From Pseudobdellovibrionaceae bacterium (GTDB taxonomy: Bacteria; Bdellovibrionota; Bdellovibrionia; Bdellovibrionales; Bdellovibrionaceae): a stretch of 64,000 nucleotides of DNA. A program made the position numbers and the translations under genes. The notes beneath the pieces are model-generated. The model was not told the origin of the DNA. It searched no databases and saw only the letters and a program-made list of their open reading frames with translations. The stretch is from assembly GCA_019637915.1 (NCBI GenBank), contig JAHBUV010000001.1:1582565-1646564 (forward strand), read 5' to 3'. Positions 46,724 to 54,744 of the stretch are shown one piece after another; within the stretch, counting starts at the first letter, position 1; the number at the start of each line of letters is the position of its first letter.

Positions 46724-47676
46724 ACAAGTTCCGAGATGTTGCAAAACTTGAAATTGTGCCCGTTCGTCACGCCTTCAAGCACGAAGCCCATAATTTCACG
46801 CGATGGCTTGAACTTCATATCGATGCATTAACAGAAAGACTGGGATTTGAATTGTCCGTTACAGCCAGAGAACAAAAAATTGGCGACTTCAGTATTGATC
46901 TTGTATGCGAGGATGATGAAGGCGGAGCCGTAGTCATCGAAAATCAACTCGAGAAAACAAATCATAATCATCTCGGTCAACTTTTGACATATTTGGTAAA
47001 CCTCGATGCAAAGAAGGCTATCTGGATCACGACTGAACCGCGACCAGAGCATCAAAAGGTCATTGAGTGGCTTAATGAAGCTTCGTCGTCTGACGTCGGA
47101 TTTTACTTAGTACGAGTTGAGGCTGCAAAAATTGGCGACTCTCCGTTTGCGCCTATATTTACAGTTTTAGCCATGCCAAACGAAAAAATTAAAGAGGTCG
47201 GCGAGAAAAAGAAGGAATGGGCTGCCAACCATTTAGATCGGTATTCCTTTTGGTCTGAGCTTTTAGAAAAGAGTAAACTTAAGACTAAGCTTTTCAGCAC
47301 AATTTCCCCTGTGCGATTTCACTATATAAATATGGGGGCAGGACAAAGTGGGATTTACTTTGCTTATACGGTCACTCGTAAGAGGGGAACCGCTGAGCTT
47401 GTTATAGACAAAGATAAGCAAGAGGGCGGAGCAAAAAATAAGAAAATGTTCGACCAAATCAAAAAGCACCAAACCGAGATAGAAAATTCCTTCGGCGGTC
47501 CCATCGAATGGGAACGGATGGAAAGTGCCAGATCCTCGCGGATTAGAGTCTCGATTGATGGAGATCCGTTCAATAATCCGCAAAGCAGGTCGAAGCTCCA
47601 AGATCAGATGATCGACACTATGATCAGACTTCACGAGGCACTTAAGCCTTATTTAGAATCTCTTAGTGCTGACTAA
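46720..47676 (+). CDS. DUF4268-like protein with a PD-(D/E)XK nuclease-like core
   Basis: 318 residues. FSIDLVCEDDEGGAVVIENQLEKTNHNHLGQ supplies D...ExQ (Asp in FSIDLV, Glu-Asn-Gln), a variant of the PD-(D/E)XK active site (Gln for Lys), followed by LLTYLVNLDAKKAIWIT. The C-terminal third (FSTISPVRFHYINMGAGQSGIYFAY and SFGGPIEWERM) matches the DUF4268 part seen in many defence and phage-derived proteins. It may be a nuclease or an inactive binder. It ends by overlapping the convergent terminase gene by four bases. Confidence 0.7.
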   Translation: MNKFRDVAKLEIVPVRHAFKHEAHNFTRWLELHIDALTERLGFELSVTAREQKIGDFSIDLVCEDDEGGAVVIENQLEKTNHNHLGQLLTYLVNLDAKKAIWITTEPRPEHQKVIEWLNEASSSDVGFYLVRVEAAKIGDSPFAPIFTVLAMPNEKIKEVGEKKKEWAANHLDRYSFWSELLEKSKLKTKLFSTISPVRFHYINMGAGQSGIYFAYTVTRKRGTAELVIDKDKQEGGAKNKKMFDQIKKHQTEIENSFGGPIEWERMESARSSRIRVSIDGDPFNNPQSRSKLQDQMIDTMIRLHEALKPYLESLSAD

Positions 47677-49172
47677 AGTTTTGTAATTTTATCCAGGAAT
47701 GTGATGGCCTTATGGCGGCTCTGAAAATCGTTCAGCGCCATCGTCATCGCATCAACTTGATCATCATGCTTGCCACGCGGAAACCTAAGGGCCTCATCAA
47801 TAAGATCATTCACCCAAGGATTCAATTCTGGCTCTGGCAAATATATATTTCCAGCTTCGATCTGAGGACAGACTGCCGAAAGCCTCGCCAGCTTTGATTC
47901 TGTTGGATTAACTGCAATAATCCCAGAGATTGAATCTTTCAAAGTCGAGATGATTGCCGACCCATTGGCTTTATCTTCGACAAGCTTACGATAGGCTCGA
48001 GGCCACTGTGCAGTTAGGACTTTGAATGAACGAACCGTATCCGGAAAGGCCATTTTTTTTCGAACCTGCGCAAGAAGATACTTATTCGCACCTACACGGC
48101 CCCATACTTGCCCAACTACATAATCTGAATTTTCAGAATCTTTAAAACTCATGTCCCATGATTGAATGATTTCATCAAATTTAATGGGTAATTCAGAATA
48201 GTATCTGAACCAAGATTTTTGAATAATTGCGCCCTCGCTTGGGGTTGGCTGCTGTTGGTATTGAGCCGCAAACGCGATGCTACCCAAAGCGCGCTTTTGT
48301 CGCTCGATCTCTGTAGTATCCTCTCGTTTACGAAAAAGGATTTCGCCTTCTTCATAAACCTTCTTTTTGCCTGAGACCGGATAGGTATAAATCGTGCGTG
48401 ACTCGGCGAGAGCTGGCACGCACAGGTGAGTCCAATCGCGTTGTGCCAGCAAGTGTCCGGTCAAATCATCTTCGTGCAGCCGTTGCATGACGACAACGAT
48501 AGCCCCGTTCTTTTTATTATCTAAACGAGTCGTCAAGGTCTGATCAAAGAAGTCGATAGCTTTCTGCCTTAAGACATCTGAACTCGCTTCTAGAGGATTG
48601 TGCGGATCATCTACAACAATAACGTCGCCACCCTTGCCCGTAGCCGTACCTCCGACAGAAGTTGCGATCATGTGACCACGTCGAGTGTTCAAGAACTCAG
48701 TTTTAAGATTTTGATCATCGGTAAGAGAAAATAACTTACCCCATCGATTCTGAAAATAGGGCGACTGAATCAAGTGACGGCGATCAACCGAATGCTTCGT
48801 TGCGAGGGACTGAGAGTAGCTGGCAAAAATCCAACGATTCTCGGGACGTGCAATCCAGGACCAAACTGGCCACATCACACTTACACAAAGGCTTTTCATG
48901 TAACGAGGAGGAATATTAATGATCAGACGCTTTTCCTCACCGTTGCTAACAGCCTCTAGATGCTCTGTGATCAATCCAATATGCCAGTTATATAATAAAT
49001 AGGCGTTCTTAGGTTCAAGAACGTCCCACGCATCCATGACGAAGCGAGAGAGGCTTTTCTCAGCCAGCTCGTAACCTTCGTTTTCCAAAAGCTTTAGAAG
49101 TTCAATTTTTTCAGTCCTCGATAAGGACAGTTCGTTTCTGTAAGAGTTTTTCAATGCGCGTCTCCATTTCAT
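47673..49172 (-). CDS. terL: Phage terminase large subunit
   Basis: 499 residues. The ATPase half has IINIPPRYMKS (P-loop variant, 84-94) and DVIVVDDPHNP (Walker B). The RNase H-like nuclease half has QSWDMSFKDSENSDYVVG and GKHDDQVDAMTMAL with catalytic acids. It would cut and package DNA into a capsid. The start overlaps the small-subunit gene by 62 bases. No portal or capsid gene follows, which is unusual; packaging would need a helper phage. Confidence 0.9.
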   Translation of the reverse strand: MKWRRALKNSYRNELSLSRTEKIELLKLLENEGYELAEKSLSRFVMDAWDVLEPKNAYLLYNWHIGLITEHLEAVSNGEEKRLIINIPPRYMKSLCVSVMWPVWSWIARPENRWIFASYSQSLATKHSVDRRHLIQSPYFQNRWGKLFSLTDDQNLKTEFLNTRRGHMIATSVGGTATGKGGDVIVVDDPHNPLEASSDVLRQKAIDFFDQTLTTRLDNKKNGAIVVVMQRLHEDDLTGHLLAQRDWTHLCVPALAESRTIYTYPVSGKKKVYEEGEILFRKREDTTEIERQKRALGSIAFAAQYQQQPTPSEGAIIQKSWFRYYSELPIKFDEIIQSWDMSFKDSENSDYVVGQVWGRVGANKYLLAQVRKKMAFPDTVRSFKVLTAQWPRAYRKLVEDKANGSAIISTLKDSISGIIAVNPTESKLARLSAVCPQIEAGNIYLPEPELNPWVNDLIDEALRFPRGKHDDQVDAMTMALNDFQSRHKAITFLDKITKL

Positions 49173-49566
49173 CCTCAGTCATCGACTGAATTTCAATTGG
49201 CCCGCCATCCATTCCTGTATGTTCAAGTTGAACCTTAGATTGGCGTCCCCATTTGTTAGGGAATTTTCTTTCAAGTCTCCAGGCAGCAGCTGTCCATTCG
49301 CCTTCTTGGGCTGCTTTATCGATCACATCAAGATCACGTTTTTCTGATTCAGCTAGTGCCTTTTTTACTGCGTCCGATAATTTCACCGTCAGAGGTGTCG
49401 AATCGTCGCTTTCAGCCTGACGAAGCCAACGATAGAACGAATCTTTGGATACTCCGGCAAGGGCAACTGCCGTTTCGACGTAAGCTCCGACTCGAATGGC
49501 TTGAGCAATGGTTTCGATCAACTGTTCGGTTAGCTTGGGAGTGGTGTCTTTGGGATGTCTTGCCAC
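49111..49566 (-). CDS. Terminase small subunit-like DNA-binding protein
   Basis: 151 residues. The first 70 residues form a helix-turn-helix (AVALAGVSKDSFYRWLRQAE), and AAWRLERKFPNKWGRQ is typical of small subunits that precede TerL genes in prophages. It would recognise the pac or cos site of the island or of a helper phage. It is the gene directly upstream of TerL, so pairing is expected. Confidence 0.82.
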   Translation of the reverse strand: MARHPKDTTPKLTEQLIETIAQAIRVGAYVETAVALAGVSKDSFYRWLRQAESDDSTPLTVKLSDAVKKALAESEKRDLDVIDKAAQEGEWTAAAWRLERKFPNKWGRQSKVQLEHTGMDGGPIEIQSMTEDEMETRIEKLLQKRTVLIED

Positions 49567-49769
49567 TAGTCCTCCTGCCTAAAGAACTTTTCAGGAACCG
49601 TAGCCCGTATCATTTCCTCTATGGCAGAGCTCTCAGTAACACCGTGTTTTTCACACCACGCAGCCAAACCTGATTTAGCATTTGCAGTAATAAAGAAAGT
49701 TACCCTTTTCTTTTTAGGTTCTGATTTTCTAATTGCTGCCAATATCTGAGATTCTTTTTGTGTGTTCAT
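49566..49769 (-). CDS. Small RHH-like protein upstream of the terminase genes
   Basis: 67 residues from ATG 49769 (an earlier in-frame ATG at 49844 would cover the operator region). KKRVTFFITANAKSGLAAWCEKHG followed by VTESSAIEEMIRATVPEKF (each quoted in part) suits a ribbon-helix-helix or small DNA-binding protein. Its stop overlaps the small terminase start by one base. It could control the terminase genes. Confidence 0.55.
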   Translation of the reverse strand: MNTQKESQILAAIRKSEPKKKRVTFFITANAKSGLAAWCEKHGVTESSAIEEMIRATVPEKFFRQED

Positions 49770-49782
49770 TGCATACAATTTT

Positions 49783-49804
49783 ACATACGTTTTTACGTAA
49801 ATGT
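49783..49804. promoter_or_regulatory. Candidate operator in the divergent gap
   Basis: ACATACGT-TTTT-ACGTAAATGT is an imperfect palindrome in the 31-base space between two divergent starts. A further TTTTTACGT copy at 49814-49822 repeats part of it. It probably controls both directions. Confidence 0.45.
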
Positions 49805-50493
49805 ATAAACAAATTTTTACGTCCTCGAATAAATATGATGGCATTGTGCGTAATAAAGTGGCATTAAATGCTATGAAAATTTATTTGAAGAAATGCAAAA
49901 GCTACGCACTCTGCATGGGAAGTTGGGCTTCAGAAGGCGTTACTGAATTAACTAAGGGTATCCGTTTCACTGCAAACGCCGTTAGCCAGACTATGGACAC
50001 CATGAACGGCGGCACACTTAAGCACGGCGGTTTCCACCGTCTATACGGTGGCCATAGCATTGTTGACTCCGATTTGTGGGGGCGCTTTGGATTTCGATTC
50101 GCTAGAGAAGTCGGCAAAGACTCCTTAACGACAAACGGCATCCCACTTCCCGGTGTCCAAACAGCGGTTACCAAAAACCTTATCTCCCCAAAAATTGCAC
50201 AAAATCTCGGGAGTCTGAACATCGGCGATTTTTTGGCTTCAGGTATCGCACTGATTGATACTGGGGTGAGCGCTCATCGCTTCATAAAAGATCGTAACTC
50301 ATTTTTAGAAAGCTCAAATAGAGTTCTAATTAAAGGTACGATTAAAATCGCAACAGCCAGCTTCCACGGCAATCTGCCACTAATGGCTCTAGGAGCTTGT
50401 GACCTCGCAATGTATGGTTATTCTAAAGTAGAGTCTCAAATTCAGCTCAATATTGACTTAAATTTTGCGTTTCAAGACATCCACCCGACCTGA
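49801..50493 (+). CDS. Unknown 230-residue protein, start uncertain
   Basis: No family was recognised. The pattern GGFHRLYGGHSIVDSDLWGRFGF is rich in Gly, His and aromatic residues, and the C-terminal half has two weakly hydrophobic stretches (GDFLASGIALIDTG, LPLMALGACDLAMYG). A second ATG at 49873 is also possible; no clear ribosome binding site was seen for either. It is a single gene between the terminase block and the radical SAM operon. Confidence 0.5.
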   Translation: MYKQIFTSSNKYDGIVRNKVALNAMKIYLKKCKSYALCMGSWASEGVTELTKGIRFTANAVSQTMDTMNGGTLKHGGFHRLYGGHSIVDSDLWGRFGFRFAREVGKDSLTTNGIPLPGVQTAVTKNLISPKIAQNLGSLNIGDFLASGIALIDTGVSAHRFIKDRNSFLESSNRVLIKGTIKIATASFHGNLPLMALGACDLAMYGYSKVESQIQLNIDLNFAFQDIHPT

Positions 50494-50658
50494 CCTCGCA
50501 TTAAACCCAGAAAGATCCAGAGTTACCACATACGCCATAATGGATATGGTTGTCGTAATCGTATAAAAAATTCACTGTCTGTCTAGAAGATGGATGACGT
50601 TGTTGCTCGACGTAAGACGCAGTGTTACTCCGCTATACGCACAATAATCGGAGCATGA

Positions 50659-50868
50659 ATGTCGCCCAAACCAATGAACACGAGGACCATAAGATTCAAC
50701 GAAGAGGATCTTCGCGATATCGAAAAATTCCTCGAGAAGAATTCTTTTTTTGATTTCTCCACTTTAGCGCGAATTGCGATTCGAAAATTTATTGAAAGTC
50801 CGAATATTGAAGTCCGAGGAATCAAAGACCGCACTGAAGTCGTAAAAAAAACGGAGATAAGCTTATGA
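50659..50868 (+). CDS. RHH protein, first gene of the radical SAM operon
   Basis: 69 residues. TRTIRFNEEDLRDIEKFLEK and FSTLARIAIRKFIESP match the ribbon-helix-helix plan. It overlaps the radical SAM start by four bases (ATGA), so it is the first cistron and probably the regulator of the operon. The upstream gap (50494-50658) holds no other gene. Confidence 0.65.
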   Translation: MSPKPMNTRTIRFNEEDLRDIEKFLEKNSFFDFSTLARIAIRKFIESPNIEVRGIKDRTEVVKKTEISL

Positions 50869-52253
50869 GCCTAGAGCAAACTGAAGTAGCTAATGTAATC
50901 ACCGGAAAGTTTCCGCAGAATATTGGCTTCAAGGAGTCTTCTAAAAAGTCGGAACGTAGTTTTGATGGTCCCATTTCAAAAGCTATGTGGGCAAAAGTAT
51001 CCGCACTTGATTCAAAATATCCAGATACCTTCGACTGGTCTGCATATGATCAGCTTTACAACAGATTTGGAGACAATCAGCCAAGAGGCGGAGTTGTATT
51101 CAAAACCACCTTCAAATTAGTGAACCATCATCTTACATGTACAAAGTGTCACTACTCATTCGAAATTGATAGTTATGGGCGTGGATGTATGCACGACTGT
51201 ACGTACTGCTATGCAAAGGAACAACTCTCTGCTCATGGCTATTGGAAACGTCCAATTCCTTTTCCCGTTGATCTAAGTGAAGTTCGCAAAACTCTCTACA
51301 CTGTGTTTGAAACAGATAAGCCATCAAAATGGCGTGATGTAATGATGAAGCGAGTGCCGTTACGTATCGGGTCTATGAGTGATTCATTCATGTGGATGGA
51401 TCAAAAATACGGCGTGACTAAAGAATTACTGCGCATGCTTAACTTCTACAAATATCCTTACGTCATATTCACAAGATCCGACCTGGTCGCACATGAAGAC
51501 TACCTGCCATTGATTGATCCGAACTTAGGGTCGGTTCAATTTTCAATTTCAGGCAATAACGAAAAACTAACTAAATCAATAGAGCCCGGCGCTCCGTCTC
51601 CGAAGCGTCGATTTGAAGCACTAAAAACTCTCGCAGATGCGGGAATCTGGACGGCGATTCGAGTGAATCCTCTGTTTCCCTTAAGACCCGACGGATACTT
51701 TACCGATAAAGATACACTGCTGAAGAGATTTGGCTCAGAATCGGCAATTCCTGAACTTCCTCTTTACGATGAAGGTTTCTTTTCAGACATTGCAGAATCA
51801 AAAGCTAAAACCGTAATCGCTGGATTTGTGCGCCTAAGCCCTGCTTCCATAAATTCAATGTCAAAGGCTGCTGAGGTTGATCTCAAACAATTCTTTACTC
51901 CTGAGGTAATGAAGGGTCACAACGATAAACATTATTCGGATAGAGAAATATCGCATTACTATCGTTGGTTTAAACAGGAGTCTTTAAAGTATGGATTCCG
52001 TTTTACAACTTGCTACATCGGAAACGGCGCAAAAGACTACTATCAGTATCAAAGCTTATGGGACAACAAAAAGGATTGCTGCGATATTGTTGGTAATGTC
52101 AAATCCTTCACTACAACTAGCCAAACGGTTCCTTGGCAGGAACGTATTAAGCATGCCTCCAACGAAGTGGCGGCAAAAAAAGGATATGCAGAAGATCGCG
52201 AAATGGAGCTGATTTTTGAAGGCAAAAATAACGAACCAGAAATCCAACTCTAA
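50865..52253 (+). CDS. Radical SAM protein, SplB/Rv2578c-like
   Basis: 462 residues. The SAM iron-sulfur motif is GRGCMHDCTYCYAKEQL (Cys108, Cys112, Cys115), with an extra CxxC (TCTKC, 92-95) just before it. RVPLRIGSMSDSFMWMDQKY and YVIFTRSDLVAHEDYLPLI follow, as in the spore-photoproduct-lyase-like branch. It should make a 5'-deoxyadenosyl radical and act on a nucleic-acid base or peptide. It is preceded by an RHH gene and followed by overlapping ASCH and unknown genes, all on one transcript. Confidence 0.85.
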   Translation: MSLEQTEVANVITGKFPQNIGFKESSKKSERSFDGPISKAMWAKVSALDSKYPDTFDWSAYDQLYNRFGDNQPRGGVVFKTTFKLVNHHLTCTKCHYSFEIDSYGRGCMHDCTYCYAKEQLSAHGYWKRPIPFPVDLSEVRKTLYTVFETDKPSKWRDVMMKRVPLRIGSMSDSFMWMDQKYGVTKELLRMLNFYKYPYVIFTRSDLVAHEDYLPLIDPNLGSVQFSISGNNEKLTKSIEPGAPSPKRRFEALKTLADAGIWTAIRVNPLFPLRPDGYFTDKDTLLKRFGSESAIPELPLYDEGFFSDIAESKAKTVIAGFVRLSPASINSMSKAAEVDLKQFFTPEVMKGHNDKHYSDREISHYYRWFKQESLKYGFRFTTCYIGNGAKDYYQYQSLWDNKKDCCDIVGNVKSFTTTSQTVPWQERIKHASNEVAAKKGYAEDREMELIFEGKNNEPEIQL

Positions 52254-52662
52254 GAAAATTCCAGGGATTCATATTCAGTGGCCCTGGAGTCTTTTGATAG
52301 TTAGCGGGAAAAAAACCATTGAGACACGTGGATATCCTCTCTTAGAGAAGTACGTCGGCGTAGAGCTTGCAGTTATTGAGACCGCTGGCCCACGTGGAAA
52401 AAAAGAAGCAGGAATTCTTCAGGCCAGAATTATTGGCACAGTCACCTTCTCAGGATCTTTCAAGTATGATTCTAAAGTCACTTGGAGCTCCGATTTCTCA
52501 AAACACCAAGTTTCACCTACGGACTCCAATTTTGGGTTTGATAAACGGGATGAAACGTGGGGATGGGTAGTCTCTCAAGCGAGACAGTTTCCGAATTACG
52601 TTCCTCCTCCGAAAAAAAGAGGAATCGTATTTGCTTTAAACTGTTCGGTACCGAATGACTAA
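52216..52662 (+). CDS. ASCH-domain protein
   Basis: 148 residues. SGKKTIETRGYPLL (30-43) is the ASCH signature, a fold related to PUA that binds RNA or modified nucleotides. IETAGPRGKKEAGILQARIIGTV supports it. The start is TTG at 52216 with GGAG eight bases upstream, inside the end of the radical SAM gene (38-base overlap). Placement next to a radical SAM enzyme suggests recognition of a modified base. Confidence 0.8.
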   Translation: MKAKITNQKSNSKKIPGIHIQWPWSLLIVSGKKTIETRGYPLLEKYVGVELAVIETAGPRGKKEAGILQARIIGTVTFSGSFKYDSKVTWSSDFSKHQVSPTDSNFGFDKRDETWGWVVSQARQFPNYVPPPKKRGIVFALNCSVPND

Positions 52663-53362
52663 CGAAAATATCCTTAATGCAATCACCGTAGCTTCCAACG
52701 ATAGAGAAAAGTGGGCACTTGCCGACTGGATCGTTAGACAACAATGGCTATATCGTTTGATCGACTACCACCAAAAAATTCTCGACAATCGAGCAAGTCC
52801 AGCTGAATACGATATGTTCTGGATTAAACTATACGGCCTAATTAGAGAGTTTAACCAACCTATGAAAGAGTCGATAGAGGGACTAGAGGTTATTTTAAAT
52901 ATAGATTCGGCGATATACGCCCAATTTACCTCGCCAGAACAGAAAGAAGAGATACGCTTAGCAATTCAAGGAACTCTAGCAAATGAACGTGAGTTCGTGG
53001 CGCTCGTGAATCATTCAATTGAGATAGTAACCAAAATTCGGACCGCATTCACCGACAATGAGATTCTTTTCTTAATCGATCAAAGGACTCACGCAGCCCA
53101 TCCAACCGCAGATTTTTATAAATTCAAAATTGGAAGAAATGGTCAGCTACAAGATCAATTCAATGGGTTATCAAAAGCTGAAGTTCAGGATATTCTTAAG
53201 TCCGAATACATTAGGCATCAGGGAGAATCTAAATCTCTGGCTACCACCGCAAATGCGGCTATCTATTATGCAAAAAAAATTAAAAGCACTGATTTAAATG
53301 AAATTCTATCCGACATTAGAAAAATCTCGGCAATACTAAATCCGATATCTGTCCTATTCTAG
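52655..53362 (+). CDS. Unknown helical protein, last gene of the radical SAM operon
   Basis: 235 residues, nearly all helical, with no recognised domain. It overlaps the ASCH gene by eight bases and converges with mcrC (four-base overlap). DQRTHAAHPTADFYKF has closely spaced His residues that could form a metal or catalytic site, similar in look to some HEPN-like proteins but not clearly one. It may be an effector or partner of the operon. Confidence 0.6.
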   Translation: MTNENILNAITVASNDREKWALADWIVRQQWLYRLIDYHQKILDNRASPAEYDMFWIKLYGLIREFNQPMKESIEGLEVILNIDSAIYAQFTSPEQKEEIRLAIQGTLANEREFVALVNHSIEIVTKIRTAFTDNEILFLIDQRTHAAHPTADFYKFKIGRNGQLQDQFNGLSKAEVQDILKSEYIRHQGESKSLATTANAAIYYAKKIKSTDLNEILSDIRKISAILNPISVLF

Positions 53363-54744
53363 GCAGCAAACATATTTGAAAATTGGTTTTTATCAATGCT
53401 CTCGCCGCTGGAAAGAAGTCGTACGGCCTTTAACACATCTACACAGAAAATTTCTACTTTCAGTTTTTTTTCATCTAATGGATTTTCCATTTCAATAAAT
53501 CCTACTTTAGAAAGAATATCTTTCGAGTCGTTTGTAATCGGACTCGGATATATGATTCCGACACTTAGTGACTCTTTCTGCTCATTTCGAAAATGAAGCC
53601 AGTATGCAAGCACCTGCTGGATATCTTTGCTCTGAACTCCTGAAAATGAGTTCTTGGAGGAATCGTAATTCAGTATCTTGTATTTTGCATCGAGTGTGGA
53701 TAGCACAACACCTTTACTATTTACAATATAAGCGTCAGGCTTAATTGCTATGGAGTCTGTCTCAAATTCTCCTTCGTCATCTTCGACATTAAGGCCGACA
53801 CATTTATTATTCAGAAGATGAAGTGCACGTAAATTTCCTGACTTTAATATGCTTTCCCCAGGCACAACACATTTCTCCAGAAGAAGACATACCAACTTCT
53901 CAAAATGTGCATTCATATTAAAACTAAAGCAGTGATGGGAAATCGAGCCGACCCCCATCTGAATCATTTCAGCAAATCCAAAAACGGAATGAAGAATAGA
54001 TGCGCTTTTTCTGTGTTCAGAAACCAGAAGTTTTGCCTGAGACTTCAGGGTACGAATTGACGATCTATCAAAAGGCAGTTCGTTTATCTCACTTAGAATA
54101 CTTTTACTTTTTTGAGCTATGCTTTGAATTGACGTATTTTCAGAGAACGTTGCAATTAATGTGATAAAGCCTTTAATCGTTCCTAAAAACTCCAACCTCG
54201 GTTGGGTAGTTTGAATCTCACATATATTCTTATGCTTTAAACCTTTTCCGGCCCGGATTGACTCAGCAACTTTAAGCCTTCCCCTTACTCCGATAACTTC
54301 CTCATCGTAAGAGTGCATAACCATACGATCGTACTTACGCAGAAACTCGTGAATTTGCGTAAGTACTGAATAGAAATACCAATCAAAAATAGACGAGGGT
54401 GCACCTTCTAGCTCTGACTTAGCTAGCGGTAGGTAGCTATTGGAGGGAGCGCCAGTAACATTAAATAGATCTGATACGAATGAATCTGGAGCTGTCTCAT
54501 CTGCAAACAAAAACTTAGGAGTAACCTCAATTACTCTATCGCCAATCCGCGCAATTCCAAATGCTTCGGGACGTGCGCGGAAAACAATTTCATCATTACT
54601 AACCGACCAACTCAAAAGACGTTTTAAATCTTCAGAATGATTGGTTAGAACGCTTTTTGCATCGGCATAATCCATCCGAATCTCATCGACAGAATTCTTT
54701 GACCGAGCCGCAGCACTTAAATAAGTTCTGCCAGGAATACTCAA
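53359..54744 (-). CDS. mcrC: McrC-like endonuclease subunit
   Basis: 461 residues. The nuclease core is AIKPDAYIVN...LSTLDAKYKIL (Pro336-Asp337, Asp352-Ala-Lys354), the PD-(D/E)XK site of McrC. The N-terminal part (ARIGDRVIEVTPKFLFADE, DWYFYSVLTQIHEFLRKYDR) is the McrB-binding region. Start is TTG overlapping the mcrB stop (GAGG six bases upstream). It should cut DNA when the McrB ring stalls. Confidence 0.92.
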   Translation of the reverse strand: MSIPGRTYLSAAARSKNSVDEIRMDYADAKSVLTNHSEDLKRLLSWSVSNDEIVFRARPEAFGIARIGDRVIEVTPKFLFADETAPDSFVSDLFNVTGAPSNSYLPLAKSELEGAPSSIFDWYFYSVLTQIHEFLRKYDRMVMHSYDEEVIGVRGRLKVAESIRAGKGLKHKNICEIQTTQPRLEFLGTIKGFITLIATFSENTSIQSIAQKSKSILSEINELPFDRSSIRTLKSQAKLLVSEHRKSASILHSVFGFAEMIQMGVGSISHHCFSFNMNAHFEKLVCLLLEKCVVPGESILKSGNLRALHLLNNKCVGLNVEDDEGEFETDSIAIKPDAYIVNSKGVVLSTLDAKYKILNYDSSKNSFSGVQSKDIQQVLAYWLHFRNEQKESLSVGIIYPSPITNDSKDILSKVGFIEMENPLDEKKLKVEIFCVDVLKAVRLLSSGESIDKNQFSNMFAA

